Below, piece after piece: positions 1 to 6,168 of a DNA stretch of 10,338 nucleotides (positions within the stretch are counted from its first letter, which is position 1; each line of letters begins with the position of its first letter). Source of the DNA: Candidatus Njordarchaeota archaeon (GTDB lineage: Archaea; Asgardarchaeota; Njordarchaeia; Njordarchaeales; Njordarchaeaceae); contig JAHKLF010000031.1 in assembly GCA_029856615.1 (NCBI GenBank), positions 1-10,338 on the forward strand, read 5' to 3'. The notes below the pieces were generated by a model. It did no database searches, was not told the DNA's origin, and worked only from the letters and a program-made list of their open reading frames with translations. The position numbers were made by a program, and so were the translations under genes.

Positions 1-575
1 ATTATTATTTCTTCACTTGATAACATGATAGATCTAACATAATCGACTTTAGATTTTATTCCAGGAATTATTGCTCCGGGATATGCTAATTTAGATATCA
101 TGCCGTATATTTCCTTGATAACGTTAAGATAAGCTTGAGCAAGGTCTATTTTTTCGGCATTAAGTGCTAAAAGAATTTCTCTCTTTAATTCTCCAGTAAC
201 CTCTGCGAGGCCTAATATCCATGCTTCCTCCAGAACGCCTAAATCATCCGGGGAGGGGATAGAGATATTCTCAAGTTTTCCTTTTTCTCTTACAACGAAC
301 AACAGAAGTAAAGCTTCGCAGTATTCTTTGCTAGCATCAATCCATGCTCCAGAATATATTATTCTTGGCTCTTCTTTGCCCATAAAGTTTATTCTATTAA
401 TGAGTTCCTTTCCCTCCGTCAGGATTTCTTCGGCTCTTCTAATTTTTCCATTATGAATAAGTTGAATTGCTTCTCTAGAGACTCTTAATAAATCACGTTG
501 TAGTTTAATAGCTTCCTCTCGCATGATATAATATTTGTCCAACTTTTTCTTTATGCGTGAAAAGATACTTTTCAT
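1..575 (-). CDS. translin-family protein (C-terminus cut by window edge)
   Basis: No stop codon occurs in the 191 codons read from the ATG at 575 to the left edge, so only the last few residues are missing (family proteins are around 200 residues). It is an all-helical, highly charged protein. The translin/Trax signature is clear: a helix with EYCEA (residues 84-88), carrying the ExxE pair used as acidic catalytic residues in Trax, and a later helix GLAEVTGELKR (122-132), matching the family's GVADLTGELMR. In Trax that helix supplies an aspartate and a glutamate; here the aspartate position is E125 and E129 is kept. Translin/Trax proteins form multimers that bind, and in the Trax case cleave, RNA or single-stranded nucleic acid. 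Whether this one is a nuclease is inference. The start lies 5 bases after the trpS stop, with GAGG 10 bases upstream of the ATG, so it is probably the last or a late gene of a uppS-trpS-translin operon. Confidence 0.88.
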   Translation of the reverse strand, partial: MKSIFSRIKKKLDKYYIMREEAIKLQRDLLRVSREAIQLIHNGKIRRAEEILTEGKELINRINFMGKEEPRIIYSGAWIDASKEYCEALLLLFVVREKGKLENISIPSPDDLGVLEEAWILGLAEVTGELKREILLALNAEKIDLAQAYLNVIKEIYGMISKLAYPGAIIPGIKSKVDYVRSIMLSSEEII

Positions 576-580
576 AATTC

Positions 581-1669
581 TCAATCCTCTATGAAAAAAT
601 TGGATAGTTCGATCTTTTCAGCTCGTTTTCTTAGATTCTCAGCGATTTTCGATAGACTGCGTGCAAGTAATGATTTACAATCGAAACCACATACAATTTC
701 ACCCTGTCTGCATAGTTCAGCATATTTATCCGCTTCTCTTTTAGATGTAAACACAAATGCACTAAGCCATTCAAATACAATACATTTTTCCGGATTTCCA
801 CCGAATCTTCTATGTTCTTCAATACTTGGTTGCCCTCCTGTAAATGCTCGCATTATTTTTCTCCTTATGGTTTCTTCGTCGTCACTTACATAGATAGCGG
901 TTTCTGGAGCACTGCTGCTCATGGGATCTCCGGTCAAACCGCTGAGAAAACGTACATAAAGAGAAGCGGGCTTAATAATCCCCAATCTTTCGGCTACGTC
1001 TCTCGAAAGTCTCATGTATACATCTTGATCTAAGCCGATAGGGACAACTACAGGTACATTTTTGTCTAACGTTGGCTGTATTATATGGACTATCTGGACA
1101 GCTGCGTAGAAGGGGATTCCTGGATTGCTGCTATCATCTATGCCGAGTGCACTCTTAACAGCACTTAATGTTAGTTTTCTAGAAACCATTAAAGCGTATC
1201 TGTAGACCCACTTTTGTTTAGATGAGATATAGATATGGGTCTTCCTTTTATCAAATCCAAGGGATAATATTATTCGCGCATTATCATAAGCCCAATATTC
1301 TCCTTCTTCTAGCGTTTTAATTTTATTAAAGACGAATTTTTCATCATCTGATAAAGGTAAGAATACTTCGGCATCGAAAGCGTCCTGGAGGAATTTTACA
1401 ACCTTAAAAACGTATAAATGTCCAAAGTGAATAGGACCTGAAGGGCCCCGGCCGCTTACAACAGCGAATTTTCTCCCACTTAAGAATCCATCTAGTAATT
1501 TATCAAAATCTCTATGAGCAACAATAACGTTCATTTCAAATAATTTATTCCTAGGCAGACGATCTATAATCGTGCTAATGGGTTGAATATTAAACTCTTT
1601 GCGCATTCTTTCTAAATCAGCCGTTGTTTTTTCAAGCGTAGATGGAGAAATCTCTCTTTTATTTACCAA
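581..1669 (-). CDS. trpS: tryptophanyl-tRNA synthetase (archaeal/eukaryotic type)
   Basis: This class I synthetase charges tRNA-Trp with tryptophan in the cytoplasm. Its 362 residues show the expected order. A short N-terminal extension precedes the nucleotide-binding segment GRGPSGPIHFGH (73-84, the HIGH motif as HFGH). SDDEKF (107-112) follows, then PIGLDQD (210-216), which belongs to the tryptophan/ATP pocket region. The KMSKS-equivalent loop is at 249-253. AFTGG and the family's RRFGGNP segment (287-293) follow, and a C-terminal CG-x-x-CK segment (327-332) completes the anticodon-side domain. The KMSKS loop reads PMSSS, so the usual first lysine is absent. The start is TTG (1669-1667) with GAGGGAG at 1683-1677, seven bases upstream. 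It overlaps the end of uppS by 11 bp, which indicates translational coupling. The family assignment is secure; activity is inferred. Confidence 0.96.
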   Translation of the reverse strand: MVNKREISPSTLEKTTADLERMRKEFNIQPISTIIDRLPRNKLFEMNVIVAHRDFDKLLDGFLSGRKFAVVSGRGPSGPIHFGHLYVFKVVKFLQDAFDAEVFLPLSDDEKFVFNKIKTLEEGEYWAYDNARIILSLGFDKRKTHIYISSKQKWVYRYALMVSRKLTLSAVKSALGIDDSSNPGIPFYAAVQIVHIIQPTLDKNVPVVVPIGLDQDVYMRLSRDVAERLGIIKPASLYVRFLSGLTGDPMSSSAPETAIYVSDDEETIRRKIMRAFTGGQPSIEEHRRFGGNPEKCIVFEWLSAFVFTSKREADKYAELCRQGEIVCGFDCKSLLARSLSKIAENLRKRAEKIELSNFFIED

Positions 1670-2414
1670 ATCGTCTCTCCCTCATTTGATAATTCCTAAT
1701 AGCAAATAATAGGTGTCTAAAAGTAATTTCAGGCCAAAAAACATTGATAAAGTATAGCTCAGAATAAGCTGCGTACCACAACAAAAAGTTGCTTAATCGC
1801 ATTTCCCCCGAGGTTCTAATAATAAGATCCGGATCCGGCACATCTGATAAGTATAAAAATTGCCGAAAAGTTTCTTCATTGATGTTATTTGCATCAGAAT
1901 TCTCCTGTAATACTCTTTTAACCGCATTTATTATTTCATCACGCCCAGAATAAGCAATTAAAAGAATTAGGTGATATCTATCATAACTGTTAGTCACAGA
2001 TTCTAAATTCCTCGCAGCTTTTACGACGCCATCTGGCAGTAATTCTAGTCGCCCGAATACTCTCACCTTTACCTCGTCTCTATGAATACGCTCATCCTTA
2101 GCAATTTTAATTAAATATTTTCTTAGCAACGAGAACAATATTTGTAATTCTTCCTTAGATCTTCTTTGGAGATTTTCTAAAGAGAGAGCATAAAATGTCA
2201 AATATTTTATACCGAGATCACGACACCACTGCGCGAATTCTTCTCCCTTTTGTACGCCTTTTTCATATGCTTCTAATAAAGATAAACCGTATTTTCGTGC
2301 AAATCGTCGATTTCCATCAGGTATTACCCCGATGTGGCGAGGCAATCGGTCCTTGAGGATTATTTTTTTAAGCTCCTCGTCACTTAGAGTCTCAAGAGTC
2401 TCCTGCGTATCCAT
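1659..2414 (-). CDS. uppS: cis-prenyltransferase (undecaprenyl/polyprenyl diphosphate synthase family)
   Basis: The enzyme condenses isopentenyl diphosphate onto an allylic diphosphate to build a long Z-polyprenyl chain, in archaea the dolichol-type carrier for protein N-glycosylation. Numbered from the ATG at 2414 (251 residues): HIGVIPDGNRRFARKYG near 27-43 carries the catalytic Asp and the conserved Asn/Arg; TFYALSLENLQRRS near 73-86 is the second conserved block; DPDLIIRTSGEMRLSNFLLW near 194-213 is the diphosphate-binding block, followed by YSELYF and WP. Length is normal. An in-frame GTG at 2423 would add three residues. It lies inside the Shine-Dalgarno AGGTGGT (2425-2419), which sits four bases before the ATG at 2414, so I prefer ATG. 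It overlaps trpS by 11 bp and appears to be the first protein gene of the minus-strand operon. The product chain length cannot be read from sequence. Confidence 0.95.
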   Translation of the reverse strand: MDTQETLETLSDEELKKIILKDRLPRHIGVIPDGNRRFARKYGLSLLEAYEKGVQKGEEFAQWCRDLGIKYLTFYALSLENLQRRSKEELQILFSLLRKYLIKIAKDERIHRDEVKVRVFGRLELLPDGVVKAARNLESVTNSYDRYHLILLIAYSGRDEIINAVKRVLQENSDANNINEETFRQFLYLSDVPDPDLIIRTSGEMRLSNFLLWYAAYSELYFINVFWPEITFRHLLFAIRNYQMRERRFGK

Positions 2415-2418
2415 TGTT

Positions 2419-2425
2419 ACCACCT
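2419..2425 (-). promoter_or_regulatory. Shine-Dalgarno site deciding the uppS start
   Basis: AGGTGGT on the minus strand matches the archaeal AGGTGAT core with one mismatch and ends four bases before the ATG at 2414. It overlaps the in-frame GTG at 2423-2421, which argues against that GTG as the start. Confidence 0.7.
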
Positions 2426-2472
2426 TTTATGTGATCTTCTAAAAACTAAAGTAAAGAGATAGAAGGTTACGT

Positions 2473-2490
2473 CTAATAAAAAAATATTAG
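2473..2490. repeat. 18-bp dyad CTAATA-N6-TATTAG, copy 1 (upstream of uppS)
   Basis: CTAATA (2473-2478) and TATTAG (2485-2490) are exact reverse complements separated by AAAAAA. The dyad lies in the 126-bp gap between tRNA-Gly and uppS, centred about 67 bases upstream of the uppS ATG. It overlaps the T-rich stretch TTTTTTATTA, which could itself serve as the uppS TATA element. The same arms with the same spacing recur at 2672-2689. It may be an operator; this is inference. Confidence 0.55.
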
Positions 2491-2536
2491 CAAATATTCA
2501 ATAAAGAATTGAGGCAGCATTGAGTTGAGAATTAAC

Positions 2537-2540
2537 AAAA
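2537..2540 (-). terminator. T-run immediately after tRNA-Gly
   Basis: The encoded CCA is followed directly by TTTT on the minus strand and then A/T-rich sequence. Short T-runs terminate archaeal RNA polymerase, so this may separate the tRNA transcript from uppS. Partial read-through into the uppS operon cannot be excluded. Confidence 0.4.
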
Positions 2541-2614
2541 TGGTGCGCCGGGCGGGACTCGAACCCGCGCCACCGGCTTGGAAGGCCGGCATCTTGCCTC
2601 TCGACCACCGGCGC
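2541..2614 (-). tRNA. tRNA-Gly (anticodon UCC), CCA encoded
   Basis: The minus strand folds as a complete cloverleaf. The acceptor GCGCCGG/CCGGCGC has seven Watson-Crick pairs. The D-arm is GTC/GAT with GG in the loop. The anticodon stem CCGGC/GCCGG carries the loop CTTCCAA, which places TCC as the anticodon and decodes GGA. The variable loop is four bases (TGGC), and the T-arm is GCGGG-TTCGAGT-CCCGC. The discriminator is A and CCA is encoded (2543-2541). The mature part is 71 bases with no intron and about 75% G+C, far above its surroundings, as expected for a thermophile. Four T residues follow CCA directly (2540-2537) and could terminate transcription. It is on the same strand as uppS-trpS-translin downstream. 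Confidence 0.97.
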
Positions 2615-2653
2615 TCAATTTAATTTTTAATTTTCCCTAGCTTGTAGTGAGCC

Positions 2654-2660
2654 TATTATA
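2654..2660 (-). promoter_or_regulatory. possible TATA element for tRNA-Gly
   Basis: TATAATA on the minus strand, about 40 bases upstream of the mature tRNA 5' end, would place a start near 2632 and give a 5' leader of roughly 18 bases to be removed by RNase P. The A/T-rich stretch at 2618-2634 lies too close to the tRNA to be the TATA box unless initiation is inside the gene. The dyad at 2672-2689 lies just upstream. Confidence 0.35.
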
Positions 2661-2671
2661 GATTCATTAAT

Positions 2672-2689
2672 CTAATATGGTCATATTAG
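2672..2689. repeat. 18-bp dyad CTAATA-N6-TATTAG, copy 2 (upstream of tRNA-Gly)
   Basis: CTAATATG (2672-2679) and CATATTAG (2682-2689) are exact 8-base reverse complements with GT between them. The outer six bases and the spacing match copy 1 at 2473-2490. It lies in the 295-bp divergent region between tRNA-Gly and the plus-strand gene at 2910, centred about 67 bases upstream of the mature tRNA. Apart from this dyad and promoter-like elements, nothing else is recognised in 2615-2909. Confidence 0.6.
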
Positions 2690-2792
2690 CTTGAGGATAT
2701 AAAATTTTCACAATCTTATTTTTCAGTAAAAATCCAAATTTTGTGCTTTTTAGGTGCGGAGAAGTCTAGAGGAAATTATTTAGTTAAGAATG

Positions 2793-2800
2793 TTTATAAA
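2793..2800 (+). promoter_or_regulatory. TATA box upstream of the 2910 gene
   Basis: TTTATAAA is a good archaeal TATA match in the divergent region. Initiation about 25 bases downstream (near 2822) would give an untranslated leader of roughly 85-90 bases before the TTG start at 2910. Confidence 0.5.
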
Positions 2801-2909
2801 TCAAGATGTATTCTTAATAATATTAATCTTTCACGTGCAATAAAGATCCTAGCAACATATATTCACATTTTTTTATCCAACAGCTTGCTTTAATATTGAG
2901 GGGTGTATT

Positions 2910-3917
2910 TTGGCCAGGGAGAGGATAATTGTAAAGGAAGCAATTAATTCTTCTCGAAAAGTCTTGAGGGAAATCCTTAAGAACGTTAATATTTCTTTTC
3001 AATATAATCAAAAATCAATGTCAGTATCAGAAATTGTTTCTTCCTGCAACTTACTATCATTAGTCATAAAGTTTCTTCACGGAGTCCCTCGAGTTAATGA
3101 TTTGGTGAACGAAGTTGCATTAAGGCTCATCAAATTACAAGAATCTCTCATTGATAAAGTTTCGAAGGAAAGTTATGATCGTGAGTTTGATTTATATTTC
3201 CATACGGTATATCCATTATCCAGATTCATTGAGGCACTTAGTAATGTTCAATTGGAGAATAAATTGGTGGTTTTAGACAAGTATTTAGATGATCTACTAG
3301 GGTTTTTATCATCACTTGACAGTATCATTGACGAGAATCAAAAGCTTGTTCCTCCAGTTCAAGGTCTTTTAAGAGCCCATAAGATTTCCGATAAGATGAA
3401 AAGGAGAATTATTGAGGAGACCCTTAATAATATTCTAAGTTATGCCATCGAGCTTGATCCAAATTTAACAGAAATCTACACCCAAGACATATATTATTCA
3501 ATTAAACTGTATAGAAAAGAGTACATACAAGATTATGAGCTTAGACCATTATATAATAACCTAAATAGTAAGATTTTCCGAAAGGTTCTCAAAGGACTAG
3601 AATATCTGACAGCATTAAAGATAGACCCGCCTCAGAGTGCTATGGAATATGTAATGATGATAATGCCTAAGTTTTTTAACGAAGTCTTTCGAATTGGTGA
3701 CCCCAATAACCATGTAGTTTATTATAGCAGTATTGCTGAATCTCTTCGAAATATCCTTACGTCTTACAATAATAAGACTTTCGCGCATGCTGTGATGAAT
3801 CATTTAATAGAAGACACTGGATGGATCGCGAAAAATACAATCGATATGATAGACGTCATAAGGACAATTATTGGTACAAATCTCCTAGTATTAGCAAGGG
3901 GAGCTATAAGAAGATAA
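2910..3917 (+). CDS. hypothetical all-helical protein, 335 residues
   Basis: I do not recognise this protein. It begins with TTG, preceded by a strong Shine-Dalgarno GAGGGGTG (2898-2905) four bases upstream, and reads MARERIIVKEA. The sequence looks almost entirely alpha-helical: alternating Leu/Ile/Val and charged residues, few glycines, and no cysteine clusters apart from a single Cys near residue 46. No long hydrophobic segment suggests a membrane helix and there is no signal peptide. Candidate segments are a helical N-terminal half (about 1-150), a proline-containing break PPVQGLLRAHK near 151-161, and a helical C-terminal half ending in basic ARGAIRR. No nucleotide-binding, nuclease or zinc-binding motif is visible. 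It stands alone: divergent from tRNA-Gly and separated from the next gene by 58 bases that include a possible TATA element (3932-3939). A helical-repeat or scaffold role is possible but unsupported. Confidence 0.8.
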   Translation: MARERIIVKEAINSSRKVLREILKNVNISFQYNQKSMSVSEIVSSCNLLSLVIKFLHGVPRVNDLVNEVALRLIKLQESLIDKVSKESYDREFDLYFHTVYPLSRFIEALSNVQLENKLVVLDKYLDDLLGFLSSLDSIIDENQKLVPPVQGLLRAHKISDKMKRRIIEETLNNILSYAIELDPNLTEIYTQDIYYSIKLYRKEYIQDYELRPLYNNLNSKIFRKVLKGLEYLTALKIDPPQSAMEYVMMIMPKFFNEVFRIGDPNNHVVYYSSIAESLRNILTSYNNKTFAHAVMNHLIEDTGWIAKNTIDMIDVIRTIIGTNLLVLARGAIRR

Positions 3918-3931
3918 AGCACGTAGAACTG

Positions 3932-3939
3932 TTATATAG
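3932..3939 (+). promoter_or_regulatory. possible TATA element for the protease gene
   Basis: TTATATAG lies in the 58-bp gap before the ATG at 3976. Initiation about 25 bases downstream would fall near the Shine-Dalgarno GAGGGG (3961-3966), giving a very short leader. Co-transcription with the gene at 2910 is equally possible. Confidence 0.35.
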
Positions 3940-3975
3940 CTTATAGCGGATCATAACATCGAGGGGTTTTTAAGA

Positions 3976-5199
3976 ATGCTAATCTTCACTAGCGAGATCT
4001 TCCTTTTTCTAATCATTGTAATGATTTGGTCTTTAATCTCTCTCTTAGCAAAATATCTCAAATGGGCCGATAAGGGAATCATTATATATCCTCTTGTAAT
4101 AGTCTTTAAGAGCGAAAGATTTAAGCGTTTCATAACAAATGAAGCGAAAAGGAGATCAAAGTTTTGGACATTGTATGCTAAATTGTCCCCGTACATTTTG
4201 TTTGTAACAATCCTCATTTCAATAGCTTATTTCATAACTAATCTTTCTTTTCTTCTGAAAAGACAACTCGTAATTACGAGTTCCGGAGTACCTCTTGGTG
4301 CAGAGTTAGTACCTATAATTCCATTCATAACGGTCACTGGGAAATTACTGATCTTTATAATCATAGCTTCAGCAGTTGCTGTTATTCCTCACGAAGTCGC
4401 TCATGGTGTCGTTGCGGTAAGAAATAATATTGAAATAAAATCAGCGGGTGTTTTTTGTTTTGCGGGAGCCATCATAGGAGGCTTCGTTGAGCTTCCTGAG
4501 GATGTTTATGAAAGAATTCTTTGGGATGGCAATTATCAGAGTAATGTCTCCGAAAAAATGCCCGTAGATCTAAAAAAATTGAAGTATGCTATATCTGCGG
4601 GTGTCTCAGCTAATGTTTTACTCTTATTGATCTTCTTTGGACTTTTAGCAAATTATAGCATAATAATGTCTCCTTTCTTTAATCAAGATGGTATACTGAT
4701 CATTGATGTCATAAAAGATGGTCCTGCTTATGATGCCGGCCTTCGTCCGGGAACTATAATTTATGAGGTGAATGGAACAAGAATTAAGAATGTATCCGAT
4801 TTTATGCATATCTTATCCAATGCAGAACCACAAGACGTATTAGTGATGAAAACTAATCGGGGTATATATGTTATCGAATTAGGAAGAAATCCCTCAGAAC
4901 CCAACAAACCATATTTAGGAATCTTCTTCACAACATATTATAGGCCTAAAATAAAGGGTGTCCCAGATTTCATATATTATGATCTATTAAGTCTAATTTA
5001 CGTGATTTATCTTATCCAGCTAATAGTAATCTTCATGAATGCACTCCCAATATTTATATCTGATGGAGCAAAATTTTTGTTAATAGTTTTAAAGGAGAAA
5101 CTAACTAATCAGAACTTAATTAGCAAAATTTATTTTACAGTAAATAGCATGTGCCTAATTATATTATCATTAAACTTAATAGTCTCTCTAATTAGCTAA
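3976..5199 (+). CDS. site-2-type membrane metalloprotease with PDZ domain (M50 family)
   Basis: This is an intramembrane zinc protease of the site-2 protease family, which cuts substrates within the membrane. HEVAH at 139-143 is the HExxH zinc/catalytic motif, embedded at the end of a hydrophobic segment (about 118-140). NALPIFISDG at 355-364 is the second signature (NxxPxxxxDG), with D363 as third zinc ligand. ISAGVSANVLL (207-217) lies in the intervening membrane helix, and a PDZ domain (about 238-302, with GPAYDAGLRPG) sits between the two halves. Other hydrophobic segments are near 6-24, 72-90, 154-170, 336-354 and 385-406, so roughly six to seven membrane spans. Its 407 residues are longer than minimal archaeal S2P cores, chiefly because of the PDZ domain and N-terminal helices. 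The ATG has GAGGGG nine bases upstream. The substrate is unknown; no sigma or anti-sigma-like partner lies next to it. Confidence 0.92.
   Translation: MLIFTSEIFLFLIIVMIWSLISLLAKYLKWADKGIIIYPLVIVFKSERFKRFITNEAKRRSKFWTLYAKLSPYILFVTILISIAYFITNLSFLLKRQLVITSSGVPLGAELVPIIPFITVTGKLLIFIIIASAVAVIPHEVAHGVVAVRNNIEIKSAGVFCFAGAIIGGFVELPEDVYERILWDGNYQSNVSEKMPVDLKKLKYAISAGVSANVLLLLIFFGLLANYSIIMSPFFNQDGILIIDVIKDGPAYDAGLRPGTIIYEVNGTRIKNVSDFMHILSNAEPQDVLVMKTNRGIYVIELGRNPSEPNKPYLGIFFTTYYRPKIKGVPDFIYYDLLSLIYVIYLIQLIVIFMNALPIFISDGAKFLLIVLKEKLTNQNLISKIYFTVNSMCLIILSLNLIVSLIS
4265..4282. repeat. 18-bp perfect palindrome inside the protease gene
   Basis: AACTCGTAATTACGAGTT is its own reverse complement over all 18 bases with no spacer. 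It lies in codons for the segment RQLVITSSG, between two hydrophobic stretches of the protease. It may be chance; see findings. Confidence 0.6.
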
Positions 5200-5248
5200 A
5201 TCGCATACTATCGAGATGTATATTATTAAATAAAGAATAGGGAGTCGC

Positions 5249-5497
5249 ATGGCAACGCAACAATCTATATTAAGGCCCAAGGATATCATATCCGCCTCTC
5301 TTCAGAAAACAATTGTTGTAAAGTTAAAAAGTCAAAAACTTGTAAGAGGAACGCTTACTTCATTTGATCAGCATTTGAATCTATTCCTAGTTAATGCCGA
5401 AGAATTGCGGGAGGACAAGCCAATTCCCCTAGGAAACGTAATTATCAGAGGGGACAATGTAATACTACTAATTTTCCCAAAAGAGGAGGGTGAATGA
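5249..5497 (+). CDS. Sm-like archaeal protein (Lsm/SmAP)
   Basis: This is a small RNA-binding protein that assembles into heptameric rings and binds U-rich RNA. The 82 residues contain both Sm motifs. Sm1 spans about 21-52 and includes GTLTSFDQHLNLFLVNAEE with the RNA-contacting D40, H42 and N44. Sm2 is at 62-74 (GNVIIRGDNVILL) with the conserved R67-G68-D69. Length and architecture are those of SmAP1-type proteins. AGGGAG (5239-5244) precedes the ATG by four bases. The stop TGA (5495-5497) is separated from the eL37 ATG by one base. The Lsm-eL37 pairing is a recurring archaeal arrangement, which supports both calls. The 49-bp gap before it is A/T-rich (TATTATTAAATAAAG at 5220-5234) and may hold a promoter, though this is too close to the Shine-Dalgarno site to assign confidently. 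Confidence 0.95.
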   Translation: MATQQSILRPKDIISASLQKTIVVKLKSQKLVRGTLTSFDQHLNLFLVNAEELREDKPIPLGNVIIRGDNVILLIFPKEEGE

Positions 5498-5498
5498 C

Positions 5499-5681
5499 AT
5501 GACAAAGGGTACATCGTCTTTTGGTAAGAGAGGAAAAGGTAAAACTCACATAAGATGCAGAAGATGTGGGAGGCATTCTTATAATGTGACCAAAAAGTAC
5601 TGTGCTGCGTGCGGCTACGGACGATCTAGAAGAATGAGGAATTATAGATGGGTGAGACCATATCATAGACGTTATAGGTGA
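5499..5681 (+). CDS. rpl37e: ribosomal protein eL37 (L37e)
   Basis: This is a zinc-binding protein of the large ribosomal subunit. Starting at the ATG at 5499 it has 60 residues, the normal archaeal size. The N-terminus reads MTKGTSSFGKRGKGKTHIRC, like the family's MGKGTPSFGKR start. C20-x2-C23 and C35-x2-C38 form the zinc ribbon, with RCRRCGRHSYNV and CAACGYGRSRR as conserved blocks, and the tail is very basic. An in-frame GTG at 5490 would add three residues. It lies inside the Shine-Dalgarno stretch GAGGAGGGTGA (5483-5493), so ATG 5499 is preferred. The gene follows the Lsm stop by one base, so translation is likely coupled. Confidence 0.96.
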   Translation: MTKGTSSFGKRGKGKTHIRCRRCGRHSYNVTKKYCAACGYGRSRRMRNYRWVRPYHRRYR

Positions 5682-5687
5682 TAAGTA

Positions 5688-6062
5688 ATGAGGCCACCTA
5701 AGCCTGTTCTATTGCGTAATATTATTCTCTCATTTACCATAATTATCGCATTAAGTATCGTGGTAATAGCCTTGATTTCCATCGGAGAGGCACTTGGTTT
5801 AGAGAAGAATAGTATACATTATGATGTGATAATGGAGATCCTAATCGCCGTAATTTTATTGTTTTCGTTAATCTTCTTTGGAAGTATCATTGAATTCTAT
5901 GGAAAAGAACCAGGGCTCTTAACCATATTTGTTGCGTATATTTTCCCCAGTATACTAGCTTACTATGCTGGAATTTTTAGGGATAACTTAAGAACGGCGG
6001 TTACAATTTTGATTTTCATCATCATCTTCGTATATATCTTCATATCCGAGGGCAAAGAATAA
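5688..6062 (+). CDS. hypothetical four-helix membrane protein, 124 residues
   Basis: I do not recognise this protein. It has a short basic N-terminus (MRPPKPVLLRN) followed by four predicted membrane spans near 12-34, 49-69, 77-97 and 103-119, and a short acidic tail EGKE. Connecting loops are short (EALGLEKNSIHYD, YGKEPG, RDNLRT). No catalytic motif, cysteine pair or transporter signature is visible. The Shine-Dalgarno GGTGAT (5677-5682) is a perfect match to the archaeal anti-SD and overlaps the eL37 stop codon. The ATG follows that stop by six bases, so the gene is translationally tied to the Lsm-eL37 pair. The positive N-terminus and Arg98/Arg102 in the loop before the last helix do not give a clear topology. 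Its placement suggests co-expression with ribosomal components, not a known function. Confidence 0.82.
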   Translation: MRPPKPVLLRNIILSFTIIIALSIVVIALISIGEALGLEKNSIHYDVIMEILIAVILLFSLIFFGSIIEFYGKEPGLLTIFVAYIFPSILAYYAGIFRDNLRTAVTILIFIIIFVYIFISEGKE

Positions 6063-6093
6063 ACGCAAAAAGGTACATGGATTTCTCTTCAAG

Positions 6094-6101
6094 CTTTTTA
6101 T
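6094..6101 (+). promoter_or_regulatory. possible TATA box of the exosome operon
   Basis: CTTTTTAT in the 106-bp gap before the SBDS gene would direct initiation near 6122-6128, leaving a leader of about 40-45 bases that contains the Shine-Dalgarno AGGTG (6157-6161). A second A/T-rich stretch, TATTTTTAAG (6141-6150), is too close to the start codon for a leadered transcript. Confidence 0.4.
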
Positions 6102-6168
6102 GCAACTTAAATTAGAGATAATAGTTATTTAGATGTGCATTATTTTTAAGTGAATTAGGTGTTAAAAG

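Noticed and set aside
591..1033. Two open frames on the plus strand opposite trpS
   Set aside because: trpS on the minus strand accounts for this region with all family motifs; the opposing frames have no family features.
1441..1456. G+C-rich patch GGGCCCCGGCCG within trpS as a foreign insert or regulatory element
   Set aside because: It encodes the invariant GRGPSGP nucleotide-binding segment, whose glycine, arginine and proline codons are necessarily G+C-rich.
2415..2423. GTG at 2423 as the uppS start, adding three residues
   Set aside because: It falls inside the Shine-Dalgarno AGGTGGT, which is correctly spaced for the ATG at 2414.
2541..2614. Intron or broken tRNA
   Set aside because: All stems pair, the anticodon loop is seven bases and the CCA is encoded; there is no room for an intron.
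5490..5498. GTG at 5490 as the eL37 start
   Set aside because: It lies inside the Shine-Dalgarno stretch, and the ATG at 5499 gives the family's normal N-terminus and length.
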